DNA of 64,000 nt from positions 1 to 64,000 of the forward strand of contig NZ_UAPQ01000012.1 of NCBI RefSeq assembly GCF_900444995.1. The letters run 5' to 3'. Made by a program: the position numbers and the translations under genes. The notes under the pieces are model-generated. The model saw nothing but the letters and a program-made list of their open reading frames with translations, was not told the origin of the DNA and searched no databases. Below are positions 47,974 through 56,754 of the stretch, piece after piece (position 1 is the first letter of the stretch; each line of letters starts with the position of its first letter). Source of the DNA: Actinomyces bovis (GTDB taxonomy: Bacteria; Actinomycetota; Actinomycetes; Actinomycetales; Actinomycetaceae).

Positions 47974-49377
47974 TTACTTCCCCTTCTTCGCCTTGATCTT
48001 GCGGATCAGGTCGTCCAACCGCTCCTTGACTGAACGCTTAGTGGGCTCAGGCGCTGGGGAAGGGGCAGGATCGGCCGGAGGCGCAGTCTCAACCGGGGGT
48101 GCCGGGGCCGGCGACGGCGCCGGGTTCACGCCTTTCTGCTTGGCCAACTCCGCCACCGCGCTGGCCGCGTTGATAACGCCAGTGCCGCAGGAGTCCTGGT
48201 CACAGGTCATGGGGGTGGAAGTGCTCTGCAGCAGCTGGGTGGCGCGCGTGGTGTCAAGGTTCGGGTCGATGGCAGTCATCAGAGCCACCGTGCCAGAAAC
48301 GTGCGGGGCGGCCTGGCTGGTGCCGATCATGTACATGTAGGTGTAGCCCTGCGGAGTGGTCTCGGAGGTGTCACCCAGGGACAGGATGCCGCCGTCGGGA
48401 GTGTTCTTATCCATGAAGCCACCGGGCGCAGAAACCTCAACCGTGGAACCGAAGTTCGAGTAGATGGCGCGCTGCCCCGTATTAGTGGTGGCACCCACGG
48501 TGATGACGTTGTTGCAGGAGGCCGGGGCCGCGTTCTTCGCGTCTTCCGCATTGTTGCCAGCGGCGGCCACCACGATGGCGCCACGGGCTACGGCAGCGTC
48601 AATGGTGCGCTGGTAGTAGGCGGGGCAGGCGCGGGCGCCACCCAGGCTCAGGTTGATGACCTTGGCCGGGTTGGGGTTGTCCGGCACGCCGTAGACCTGG
48701 CCACCGGCGGACCAAGTGATGGCATCGACGATGTCTGAGCTGCGCCCACCGCAGCGCCCCAGGGCGCGCACTGGCAGGATCTTTGAGTCCGGGGCGACGC
48801 CGCTGATGCCGGTGCGGTTATTGGTGGCTGCCGCGATGGTGCCAGCCACGTGTGTGCCGTGCCAGGAGGAGGCGTGACCCCGCATGCCTTGCTGGCACTG
48901 GTTGTCGGCGTAGTAGTCACCCTCATCGGCCGGGTTGGCGTCACGACCGTCATTGTCCCCAGAGACCTGTGGGTCAGAGATGAAGTCGTAGCTGGGCAGG
49001 ACCTGGCCCTCAAGGTCGGGGTGGGCCAGGATGCCGGAGTCGATTACGGCCACGGTCACGCCCTGGCCCTTGGACTGGGACTAAGCATTGGTGGCGTTCA
49101 TGCCGAAGTTAGCGGAGGTCAGGTCCCACTGGTGTTTGAAGTACTGGTCGTTGGGGACGTTCTCATCCATGGACTCCACCACCAGGTCAGGCTCCACCGC
49201 CTCTACGCCGTCGGCAGCGCCAGCCTGCGGTGCGGTGGATTGCTTCGGGGATTCGGGGCCTGCGGCTTTGGAGCTGAAGACGCCGCTCATGGTCGCTACG
49301 ACGGCAAGGATTGCAACGACTGCAATCACGGCGATTGCAGCCAGTGGTCCGGCATTCCGGCGAGATGTCGATGTCAT
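47974..49377 (-). pseudogene. S8 (subtilisin-like) serine protease interrupted by an in-frame TAG codon
   Basis: The frame from 49377 has an N-terminal membrane/signal helix and ends after 98 residues at TAG (49081-49083). The same frame resumes directly and encodes an intact catalytic domain: Asp in VAVIDSGILAHPD, His in SWHGTHVAGTIAA and Ser in GTSQAAPHVSGT, then a Pro/Ala-rich tail ending in lysines. At the stop the sequence reads NATNA-stop-SQSKGQGVTVAVID. Subtilases usually have a tryptophan here (A-W-x-x-x-K-G), so a TGG to TAG change explains it. There are no other lesions, so the mutation looks recent. An ATG start shortly downstream would lack the signal. Confidence 0.85.
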
Positions 49378-49706
49378 GGGAGGACTTTCCGTTAGGGCCT
49401 CAGGCGGGACTGGATGGCTCCTAGGGGGAGCCGTTGAGAGCTGGCCAGCGAGGACCGTTCTCTTGGATGGTCCTATCCTTACTGGCCTTTGGGCTTAGGT
49501 AGATGGGTAGGGGCCCCACCGGCCCGAAGGCCTGCAATGGTGCGGCGAGCTCTGCGCCCAGCTGCGGGGTCGCATGGGTAGTGGGAGCGGCAGCGCGGCA
49601 GAAACAGGTTACTGGAAACAGGTCGCCAAGAACGGAGTGGGTGGAGTAGCTAGGGCAGCCCGGTTTGCTTGGCGCAGTGGGGTCGGCGCTGCTCAGTGGG
49701 CTCCGT
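49378..49706. other. Intergenic region with no recognised feature
   Basis: This 329-bp stretch separates the protease gene from the Fe-S reductase gene, both on the minus strand. It should hold the protease promoter. I found no convincing gene, RNA or repeat. Confidence 0.5.
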
Positions 49707-52226
49707 TCAGTTCTGCCCGCGCTTGACGGCCTCAAGCATGAGCGTGGCCACGTCAGTTACACGGACCTGTGCGCCTTCGCTGGCGACGCCGTCGGAAAGC
49801 ATGGCGGTGCAGAAGGGGCAGGCGGTGGCCACCACCTGGGCGCCCGTGCCGATTGCTTCCCGCGAGCGCTCCACCGCGATCCGCGTGCCAATCGACTCCT
49901 CCATGAAGGCGCGCGCCCCGCCGCCACCGCAGCAGAAGCCGCGCTCGCGGTTGCGTGGCATCTCCACGGTCTGGGCGCCGGTGGCTTCGATGAGTTCGCG
50001 CGGTGGGGAGTAGACCTGGTTGTGGCGTCCCAGGTAGCAGGCGTCTTGGTAGGTCACCGTTTGCGGGACGCTGTTTTGGGGCGACGACGGCGTCGCCTCG
50101 GTGGGGGGTGGGGTGTGGTCGCCTTCGGCGTCGGATGGGGTTGAGTTGGCAGCCTGGGCCGGGCTGGCAGCTGGGTGCGATTTGCTAGCTGGGGGGACTG
50201 GGCGCAGGCGGCCGTCGCGCACCAGGGTGTTGAGCAACTGGGTGTAGTGCAGCACCTCGTAGTTCCCACCGATCTGCGGGTACTCGCGGGCGATCGTGTT
50301 GAAACAGTGCGCGCAGCTCACCACGATTCGCTTAGCCCCCACCTCATTTAGAGTCTCCACGTTCTGGGCGGCCAGCGTCTGGAAGAGGATCTCGTTGCCG
50401 GCGCGGCGGGCCGGGTCCCCGGTGCAGGTCTCGCCGTCGCCCAGCACGGCAAAACTCACCCCGGCGGTGTGCAGCAGCTCAGCCAGCGCCCGGGTGGTCT
50501 TCTTGGCGCGGTCCTCGTAGGCGCCTGCGCAACCCACCCACAGCAGGTAGTCCACGCCGGTGGCATCCTCCACATCCACACCGATTACCGGCACTTCAAA
50601 GTCCAGATTCTTAGCCCATTCCAGGCGTTTGCGGGCGGGCAGGCCCCAGGGGTTGCCTTTGGACTCAAGCTTGCGGAACATCTGCCCCAGTTCCTTGGGG
50701 AAGGCTGAGGCCATCAGCACCTGCTGGCGGCGCAGGTCTACCACCCGGTCAATATGCTCAATATCTACGGGGCACTGGTCCACGCAGGCGCCACAGGTGG
50801 TGCAAGACCACAGCACCTCCGGCGGGATGACCTCCCCAATTAATTCTGCGGGGCGCCTGGCCACACCCTGCTCAGTGGGGGCAGCTTTGGCCTCCAGCAG
50901 GGCGCCGAGCACGTCGGCGGTGTGGGCGCTGCCGGGGGCTAGGCCCAGGCTGGTATTGGTGGCCAGGCCATCTTGTGTGCCGGTCAAGCGGCCCAGAAGG
51001 TTGGGACGGCGAGCATCTAGCTGCTCCTGAGTGAGGGAGTCGACGTCGGCCCCCAGCGTGGCGGCAGCCCGCAGCCAGGGGGCGGCAGCGGCGTGATGGT
51101 CGCGCAGCGCCAGGGTAAAGAGCTTGGGGGACAGGGGTTTGCCGGTGTTCCAGGCGGGGCACAGATCCTGGCAACGGCCACATTCGGTGCAGGTGGAAAA
51201 GTCCAGCAGGCCCTTCCAAGTGAAACCATCAATCCGGCCCACCCCCAGCTGCGGCTCCGGGCCCGTGCCCTCCTCCGCAGCCTCCAGGGCCTCATCTAGC
51301 TCATCCAGAGTCTCCAGGGTGAGGGACTTGCCACTGGGCAAACTGATGGGCTCCAGTGGGCCTAGAGCTTTGGTGCCGTCCAGATTGCGACCCGCGTAAA
51401 CGGTTAGGAGTGCCAGGAAGCGGTGCCAGGCCACCCCCATCGAAGGTTGCAGGCCCACCACCACCATCCACACCATGGAGATTGCGATCTTGACGGTGGC
51501 GGTGATGGTGATGGCAATAGCCAGACCATCCGGCCCCAAGGGAGTGAGCAGGGGCGTGGCCCAGGCAGTCAGGGGGTGCAGCAGCCAGGAGGGGGTGTTG
51601 CTCAGATCTGCCGGGTTGCCAGCGAGCACTAAGCGGGCGTGCTCCAGCATCCGCAACACCAGCACGCAGGCCACCACGCCGCCCACCACCGCCTCCACAA
51701 AGCGGGCCTGCGACGCCGTCGAGCCCGTGAAGCGAGAGGTGCGAGTGCGGCGGCCAGCGTCGGAGTCCGGGGCGTAGGGGGCTTGGGTAGCGCCCCGGCG
51801 AGTCAGACGGATGCGCACCACCGTCAGGGCGATGATTCCGGCTAGGGAGAGCCAAGCGATGAACTCCACCGTCCAGGTCCACCAAGGCTGCCGATCCAGC
51901 CAGGGCAGGTGCCAGTCGGGGCCCGCCAGCACTTGGCCGTAGCCGGTTACTAGGGTCAGGAAGAGCAAGGGGAAGCTCACCATCACCAGCCAGTGGGCAG
52001 CTCTAATCCACGGGCGGCCTTTGAAGGCCTGGTGGGACAAGACTGTGCTGAGTGTGTGCCAGAGGCGGCGGGCCACGGGGCTCAGGCGCTCGCGGGGGAC
52101 GGGGCGGCCCACGCGGACGCGGTTGGCGATGGTCAGGGCCGCGCGGGCAAAGAGCCCAACTCCGACGACGCTAAGCGCGGCGGTGATCAGCGCGCACACC
52201 AACTGCACGACGGCGAGGGGAGTCAT
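49707..52226 (-). CDS. Membrane (Fe-S)-binding oxidoreductase, EtfD-like
   Basis: 839 residues. Six or so membrane helices in the first ~280 residues resemble a NarI-type cytochrome b domain (histidines in SHQAFKGRP and AAHWLVM). Two [4Fe-4S] ferredoxin motifs follow (CTECGRCQDLCP and CTTCGACVDQCP), then two CCG domains (GDGETCTGDP with SCAHCFN, and DACYLGRHN with FCCGGGG). This matches actinobacterial EtfD-type proteins that pass electrons from EtfBA to menaquinone in fatty-acid oxidation. An Ala/Pro/Ser/Thr insert of ~50 residues separates the two CCG domains. The electron donor here is not visible. Confidence 0.82.
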   Translation of the reverse strand: MTPLAVVQLVCALITAALSVVGVGLFARAALTIANRVRVGRPVPRERLSPVARRLWHTLSTVLSHQAFKGRPWIRAAHWLVMVSFPLLFLTLVTGYGQVLAGPDWHLPWLDRQPWWTWTVEFIAWLSLAGIIALTVVRIRLTRRGATQAPYAPDSDAGRRTRTSRFTGSTASQARFVEAVVGGVVACVLVLRMLEHARLVLAGNPADLSNTPSWLLHPLTAWATPLLTPLGPDGLAIAITITATVKIAISMVWMVVVGLQPSMGVAWHRFLALLTVYAGRNLDGTKALGPLEPISLPSGKSLTLETLDELDEALEAAEEGTGPEPQLGVGRIDGFTWKGLLDFSTCTECGRCQDLCPAWNTGKPLSPKLFTLALRDHHAAAAPWLRAAATLGADVDSLTQEQLDARRPNLLGRLTGTQDGLATNTSLGLAPGSAHTADVLGALLEAKAAPTEQGVARRPAELIGEVIPPEVLWSCTTCGACVDQCPVDIEHIDRVVDLRRQQVLMASAFPKELGQMFRKLESKGNPWGLPARKRLEWAKNLDFEVPVIGVDVEDATGVDYLLWVGCAGAYEDRAKKTTRALAELLHTAGVSFAVLGDGETCTGDPARRAGNEILFQTLAAQNVETLNEVGAKRIVVSCAHCFNTIAREYPQIGGNYEVLHYTQLLNTLVRDGRLRPVPPASKSHPAASPAQAANSTPSDAEGDHTPPPTEATPSSPQNSVPQTVTYQDACYLGRHNQVYSPPRELIEATGAQTVEMPRNRERGFCCGGGGARAFMEESIGTRIAVERSREAIGTGAQVVATACPFCTAMLSDGVASEGAQVRVTDVATLMLEAVKRGQN

Positions 52227-52432
52227 GGCCTCAGCCTAGCTGCGGCAAGGCTGTGGGCTGGTGCTGGTGGTAGCGCGGGGCGGGCTGGGGTGCGGCGCGT
52301 GTGGGGGCCGGGTGCGGGTGGCGGTGGTGCCGGTGAGACCGTTAGGACGCGGTGCTTGTGGGGCGCCCCTGCAGCCTGGGAGCCGAATGTTGTCAGCGCG
52401 GACCGCCGGGTCCCAGCGGCGGTAGCCGAGTT

Positions 52433-52750
52433 TCAGGCGGTGAGGGACTCGGGGGCGGGGGTGCGCTGGCCGTTGAGCGGGTTGAGATCCTTGCCGCCGT
52501 ACCACTTGGCCACCTGGCGCAGGCTCAACTCGCGGGTGAGGGTGAGGGCTGCGCCGGACAGGACCGCAAAGGTCACGACCTCCAGGAGCTTGTAGTCCAG
52601 CAGCTGTTCCTGCTCCTTAGGGGCGGGGCGGCCGGTGAACGCGCGCCAGCCAGCAGCCACCACCTTGTCTGCTACTAGGCCCGCGACGACCGTGGAGATA
52701 GCGGCGGTGGCCTTCCATACGAGGTCGTTGTGCTTGGTTTTCTTGGCCAT
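52433..52750 (-). CDS. DUF4235 membrane protein
   Basis: A 105-residue protein with a WKATAAISTVVAGLVADKVVAAGWRAFTG segment and a second hydrophobic region (EVVTFAVLSGAALTL), the usual pattern of DUF4235. Function unknown. ATG at 52750 has a good site (AAGGAGCACCCC). Confidence 0.8.
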   Translation of the reverse strand: MAKKTKHNDLVWKATAAISTVVAGLVADKVVAAGWRAFTGRPAPKEQEQLLDYKLLEVVTFAVLSGAALTLTRELSLRQVAKWYGGKDLNPLNGQRTPAPESLTA

Positions 52751-52824
52751 GGGGTGCTCCTTGGGGTAGGTCTGACGCTAGGAAGATCATGCCTTAAAGG
52801 TGGAGCTTTAGCCCACAGTCAGCG

Positions 52825-53901
52825 CTACGCGGCCAGGGTGACGCCCAGGAAAGCGATGGTCGCCACGAGCAGCGTTGCGAGCGCGGCTAAGACGAAGGGG
52901 CGCAGCCCCACGCGAAGCAGATTGCGGACCTTCACCCCGCAACCAAGCCCAAACATTGCCGCAGCTAGCAGCACGCTCTGTGCTGTGGCACCGGCTGTCA
53001 GCGCGGCCTGCGGCAGTGGCACGAAGGAGCGCAGCAGCACCATTGCCAAGAAGCCCAATACGAACAGGGGGATGATTGGGGGCAGTTTGGTGGCGGCGCC
53101 GGCTACGGCGTCGGGCTCCTTTGAGTTGCCGCTCAGTCGCCGTTGCCGAATGCTGAGCACGGCAACCACCGGGGCCAGTAGCAGCACACGGGCAAGTTTG
53201 ACGATTACCGCCACCGTAAGCGCACCACCGCCGATGATGCCGCCTACGGCCACGACTTGGGCGATCTCGTGGACTGAGCCGCCCGCCCACATGCCGGCGT
53301 GATGTACGTCGAGGCCTAGGAGTGGGGCCACTAGCGGGACTAGCGGGATCATGAGTGTGCCAAAGATGACCACTAAGGCGACGGCAGCGATGGTGTCCTC
53401 CTCGGCTTCGTCGTCGGGATCAAGCACCCCGGCGGCACCGGCCACGGCGGCGGCCCCACAGATGGAGAACCCGCAGGCGATCAGCAGGGTTAGTCCGCTT
53501 GGTACGCGCAGCAGTCGTCCCAACAGGATGGTGCCGAGGATTCCGCCTGCGACGATGCAGGCGATCACGGCCAGCATCGGCGCGCCTAGCGCGAGGATAT
53601 CGGCGAGCACGAGTTGCAGGCCGAGCAGGACGATCCCGGCCCGCAGCAGCTTTTTGGCGGAGAAGTCAATGCCGTCAGCGGCAGGGGCTGGCACGCCGAT
53701 ATTGGCCAGCACGATCCCGAGCACGATGGCCACAATCAGCGGGCTGACCGGCAGGAGGCGGCTTAGGCCGTAGCCGATGGCGGCCGCCGCAAGACACAGG
53801 CTCAGGCCGGGTGCGAGGGAGCGTAGGCGCGAGAGGAGGGCGGCGCGGGAGTGGTGGGGTGGGGCGACGGCGTTGGTTTGGGATGGACTCACGCTCTGCA
53901 T
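52825..53901 (-). CDS. YeiH/UPF0324 family putative sulfate exporter
   Basis: A 358-residue protein with about ten membrane helices. ATG at 53901 is chosen for its GAGAGG site. Family segments are LRAGIVLLGLQLVLADI, FSICGAAAVAGAAGVL, AGMWAGGSVHEIAQVVAVGG and KLARVLLLAPVVAVLS. Annotated substrates (sulfate, taurine derivatives) are tentative. A large palindrome lies directly upstream (53920-53975), placed to act as its operator. Confidence 0.82.
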   Translation of the reverse strand: MQSVSPSQTNAVAPPHHSRAALLSRLRSLAPGLSLCLAAAAIGYGLSRLLPVSPLIVAIVLGIVLANIGVPAPAADGIDFSAKKLLRAGIVLLGLQLVLADILALGAPMLAVIACIVAGGILGTILLGRLLRVPSGLTLLIACGFSICGAAAVAGAAGVLDPDDEAEEDTIAAVALVVIFGTLMIPLVPLVAPLLGLDVHHAGMWAGGSVHEIAQVVAVGGIIGGGALTVAVIVKLARVLLLAPVVAVLSIRQRRLSGNSKEPDAVAGAATKLPPIIPLFVLGFLAMVLLRSFVPLPQAALTAGATAQSVLLAAAMFGLGCGVKVRNLLRVGLRPFVLAALATLLVATIAFLGVTLAA

Positions 53902-53919
53902 CCTCTCAGCATTGCCCAG

Positions 53920-53995
53920 AACGCCTGTTCGTGACGAGAACGCCCGCACCGCAGGCGTTCTCGTCACAAACGGGCGTTTTCGTCAGAAATGGGTG
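53920..53995. repeat. Imperfect 26-bp-arm palindrome downstream of the DUF418 gene
   Basis: Arms of about 26 bp (CGCCTGTTCGTGACGAGAAC and its inverse GTTCTCGTCACAAACGGGCG) flank ACC, with three mismatches. The right side continues with a further tandem unit, GGGCGTTTTCGTCAGAAATG. A close relative occurs upstream of the same gene (55356-55447). It lies between the DUF418 stop and the start of the exporter gene. Confidence 0.75.
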
Positions 53996-53997
53996 CT

Positions 53998-55371
53998 TCA
54001 GCGCGCCCGCGCCGACGTCGTCACCGCCCGGCGCAACAGCACCTCCAAGGGGCCGCGGGCGAAGCCCATGCGCTCCATCCACGCACAACCCAGGGCGAGC
54101 GCCGTCCACACCCCAACGGCCACCAAGGCCCCCGTCACCTCACTGACGCCCTGCACCCCAGAGGCCAGCCACGCCCCAAAGACCAGCGCGAACAACACCG
54201 TCTGCCCGATATACACCGTCATCGACCGTTTTCCCACAGCCGCCAGCAACCACCGCAGCCCGCGCAGTGGCCCACCCGCGCCCGAACCCGCCCAGGCCAG
54301 CAGCAACGCCAGCCAACCAGCCGCCCCCACCAAGCCGGTGAAGCTATAGATGGCCATGCTCGGAACCGCCAGCCACTGTGCCAGCGTGCGCCCCTGAACC
54401 AGCAGGTCGAAAGGCACCGACCCCAAAGCCCCAACAGTCAGCGCCAGCACACCACCCACTGCCAGCGCCCGGCGATGAGTATCCGGACGCCGCACCAATT
54501 CAGTGTCGGCCAACCAAACCCCCAGGCAGGTGGCGGGAATCGCCAAGGACACCAGCACCGCCAGCAAGGTGCCAATGGCCCACATCTCCAGACTCAGCAC
54601 CGGATACAGCGGACTAAGCGTCGCGCCAGCCAACTCCTGCCCCAGGACGCCAGCACCACCCGCACCTGCGCCACCGTCTTCTCCCGCCAAGGTGTTCATG
54701 AAGGAACCCAAGTTCAGGAAAGACACCAGATTCACCAGGCAAACCCCCGCCGATACCGCCACCATCACCCACCAGCGCCGCGCCGCGATCACGCCCGCCA
54801 GCAGCACCGCAATCACCGCATAGGTGCCGATGATCTCCCCGGGGAACACCGCCCCATGCGCCGCCCCAAACAGCAGCATCCACCAGCCGCGACGCCGCAA
54901 CAGACGGCGAGAGTCAACCAGCGCCGCCGCCCGCGCCTCTTCGAGCTGCTGAGCGCGCAGCGCACCGTCGATTCCTGCAGGCAGCGCCGCCGCAGTCTGC
55001 TGGACGGCAGCATCCATACGCCGTCGACTCATAGTGGCCAGCCCAAAACCGAAAAGCATCGCGAATAGCGGGAAACTGCGCAGGTCCACCAGTGCACCGC
55101 GCAGGAGCACCCAGCCCTCGGCTAGCGCGTCCGGCGCAGGGTTGTGGTGGAAGAAAGTCAGCCACACCGGCACATTCGCCAAGGCGATCAGCAGCAGCAT
55201 GAAGCCGCGGGCGACGTCGGGGCCCGGGAAGCGGACGGCGGCGGCGCCGGTGAAGGAGGAGAAGCGCCCGGTGCTGCGGCGGGCGGCAGGCTTTCTGGTG
55301 CTGAACCTTCGCTTGGCGACGGCGTCGGTCTGGAACCGGCCCGCGCGACGAGTTCGCCTGTTCGTGCCCAA
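53998..55371 (-). CDS. DUF418 membrane protein
   Basis: About 457 residues with ten or more membrane helices, including RSFPLFAMLFGFGLATM and a C-terminal DUF418 domain (KRSMTVYIGQTVLFALVFG, MGFARGPLEVLLRR). DUF418 proteins resemble acyltransferase-like transporters; function is unproven. The start is uncertain: no ATG or GTG suits, and the best candidate is TTG at 55371, which lies inside the upstream palindromic repeat. The true start may be slightly different. Confidence 0.72.
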   Translation of the reverse strand: MGTNRRTRRAGRFQTDAVAKRRFSTRKPAARRSTGRFSSFTGAAAVRFPGPDVARGFMLLLIALANVPVWLTFFHHNPAPDALAEGWVLLRGALVDLRSFPLFAMLFGFGLATMSRRRMDAAVQQTAAALPAGIDGALRAQQLEEARAAALVDSRRLLRRRGWWMLLFGAAHGAVFPGEIIGTYAVIAVLLAGVIAARRWWVMVAVSAGVCLVNLVSFLNLGSFMNTLAGEDGGAGAGGAGVLGQELAGATLSPLYPVLSLEMWAIGTLLAVLVSLAIPATCLGVWLADTELVRRPDTHRRALAVGGVLALTVGALGSVPFDLLVQGRTLAQWLAVPSMAIYSFTGLVGAAGWLALLLAWAGSGAGGPLRGLRWLLAAVGKRSMTVYIGQTVLFALVFGAWLASGVQGVSEVTGALVAVGVWTALALGCAWMERMGFARGPLEVLLRRAVTTSARAR

Positions 55372-55447
55372 AACGCCTGTTCGTGCCCAAAACGCCTGCA
55401 GTGCGGGCGTCCTCGTCACAAACGGGCGTTTTCGTCAGAAATGGGTG
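55356..55447. repeat. Imperfect palindromic repeat upstream of the DUF418 gene
   Basis: It contains two tandem TTCGCCTGTTCGTGCCCAAA-type units facing GGGCGTCCTCGTCACAAACG and GGGCGTTTTCGTCAGAAATG around AGT. The last 40 bp or so are nearly identical to 53955-53997. The element probably belongs to a dispersed intergenic repeat family and overlaps the likely start of DUF418. Confidence 0.75.
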
Positions 55448-55477
55448 CGCTGGCTCTGGCATAGACTGTCCCCACAA

Positions 55478-55594
55478 CGACAGGGGAGCGCCCCGGCGTC
55501 GGCGAGTATCCTGCCCGCCGCCACCAAAGGCGCTGAGAGTGCGGCGAACCGCAGACCCTCGAACCTGCTCCGGCTAGCACCGGCGAAGGAAGTC
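55478..55594 (+). promoter_or_regulatory. TPP riboswitch (THI element) upstream of thiBPQ
   Basis: The conserved blocks are present in order: CAGGGGAGCGCC, GGCGCTGAGAGTGCGG, CCGCAGACCCTCGAACCTG, CCGGCTAGCACCGGCGAAGG. An extra stem is possible between the first two blocks. It lies 60 bp before the thiB start. Thiamine pyrophosphate binding should reduce expression of the thiamine uptake genes. Confidence 0.93.
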
Positions 55595-55653
55595 GAGACA
55601 CTCCTCGGACGCACCCGCGCCCGGCCCCTCCCGGCCCCAACCAGGAGGAAGCA

Positions 55654-56754
55654 ATGTCCAACCCCCAGCCCACCCGCCGCGTCCTGCTCGCCAGCGCGGG
55701 CCTCACCGCCCTAGGCGCCACCCTGGCCGCCTGCGGCTCCAGCTCCAAAACCAACTCCACCGCCACCGACGGCGCCAGCGCGGCTTCCCCCTCAGCCGGC
55801 GGCAAGAAGGTCACCGTCCTAACCCACGACTCCTTCAACGTCCCCGACGACCTCAAAACCGCCTTTGAAGACTCCTCCGGCTACACCCTGGAGCTCATCC
55901 CCTCCGGCGACGCCGGCGAGCTCACCAACAAACTGGTCCTCACCAAGGACGCCCCCCTGGGCGACGCCGTCTTCGGCATTGACAACACCTTCGCCTCACG
56001 CGCCCTCAGCGAGCAGGTCATCGACGACACCCTCTCCCTCACCCTGCCCACCGGCGCCGACCAATACCTGGTGGACGGCCACAAGGGCCTAGTGCCCATC
56101 GACTTCGGTGAAGTCTGCATCAACGTGGACACCAAATGGTTCGCGGACAAAGGCCTAACCCCACCCGCCAGCTTTGAAGACCTGACCAAGCCCGAATACC
56201 AGGGCCTCTTCGTGGCCATCAACCCCTCCACCTCCTCACCCGGCCTGGCCTTCCTGGTGGCCACCGTCGGCCACTTCGGGGAGGAGGGCTTCGCCCAGTA
56301 CTGGAAGGACCTCAAGGCCAACGGCATGAAAATCGCCGAGGGCTGGACCGCCGCCTACGAGACCGACTTCAGCGCCGGAGAAGGCAAAGGCGCTTACCCG
56401 ATCGTCGTCTCCTACGCCTCCTCGCCCGCCGCCACCATCTCGGAGGACGGCACCACTACCACCCAGGCCCTCTTGAGCACCTCTACCCGCCAAGTCGAGT
56501 ACGCCGGTGTCCTCACCAAGGCCGCCAACCCGGAGGGGGCCAAGGCCTTCATCGAATGGATGCTCTCCGCAGAATTGCAGAGTTCCATCCCAGACCACAT
56601 GTACATGTACCCGGTCAACCCTGAGGCCACCCTCCCGGAGAAACTAAGCAAATTCGGCAAGACCAGCGACGCCCCAATCGTCGTGGCCCCCGCAGACATC
56701 GCCTCCAAGCGTGAATCCTGGCTGACCACCTGGACCGAGACCGTAGGCGCGTGA
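55654..56754 (+). CDS. thiB: Thiamine ABC transporter substrate-binding lipoprotein
   Basis: A 366-residue lipoprotein with lipobox LAAC and a Ser/Thr/Ala linker. The binding fold shows VTVLTHDSFNVPDDL, KDAPLGDAVFGIDNTFASRAL, VPIDFGEVCINVD and the YPIVVSYASSPA segment typical of ThiB. ATG at 55654 follows AGGAGGAAGCA. It binds thiamine or its phosphates outside the membrane. The gene ends 4 bp into the GTG start of thiP. Confidence 0.9.
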   Translation: MSNPQPTRRVLLASAGLTALGATLAACGSSSKTNSTATDGASAASPSAGGKKVTVLTHDSFNVPDDLKTAFEDSSGYTLELIPSGDAGELTNKLVLTKDAPLGDAVFGIDNTFASRALSEQVIDDTLSLTLPTGADQYLVDGHKGLVPIDFGEVCINVDTKWFADKGLTPPASFEDLTKPEYQGLFVAINPSTSSPGLAFLVATVGHFGEEGFAQYWKDLKANGMKIAEGWTAAYETDFSAGEGKGAYPIVVSYASSPAATISEDGTTTTQALLSTSTRQVEYAGVLTKAANPEGAKAFIEWMLSAELQSSIPDHMYMYPVNPEATLPEKLSKFGKTSDAPIVVAPADIASKRESWLTTWTETVGA

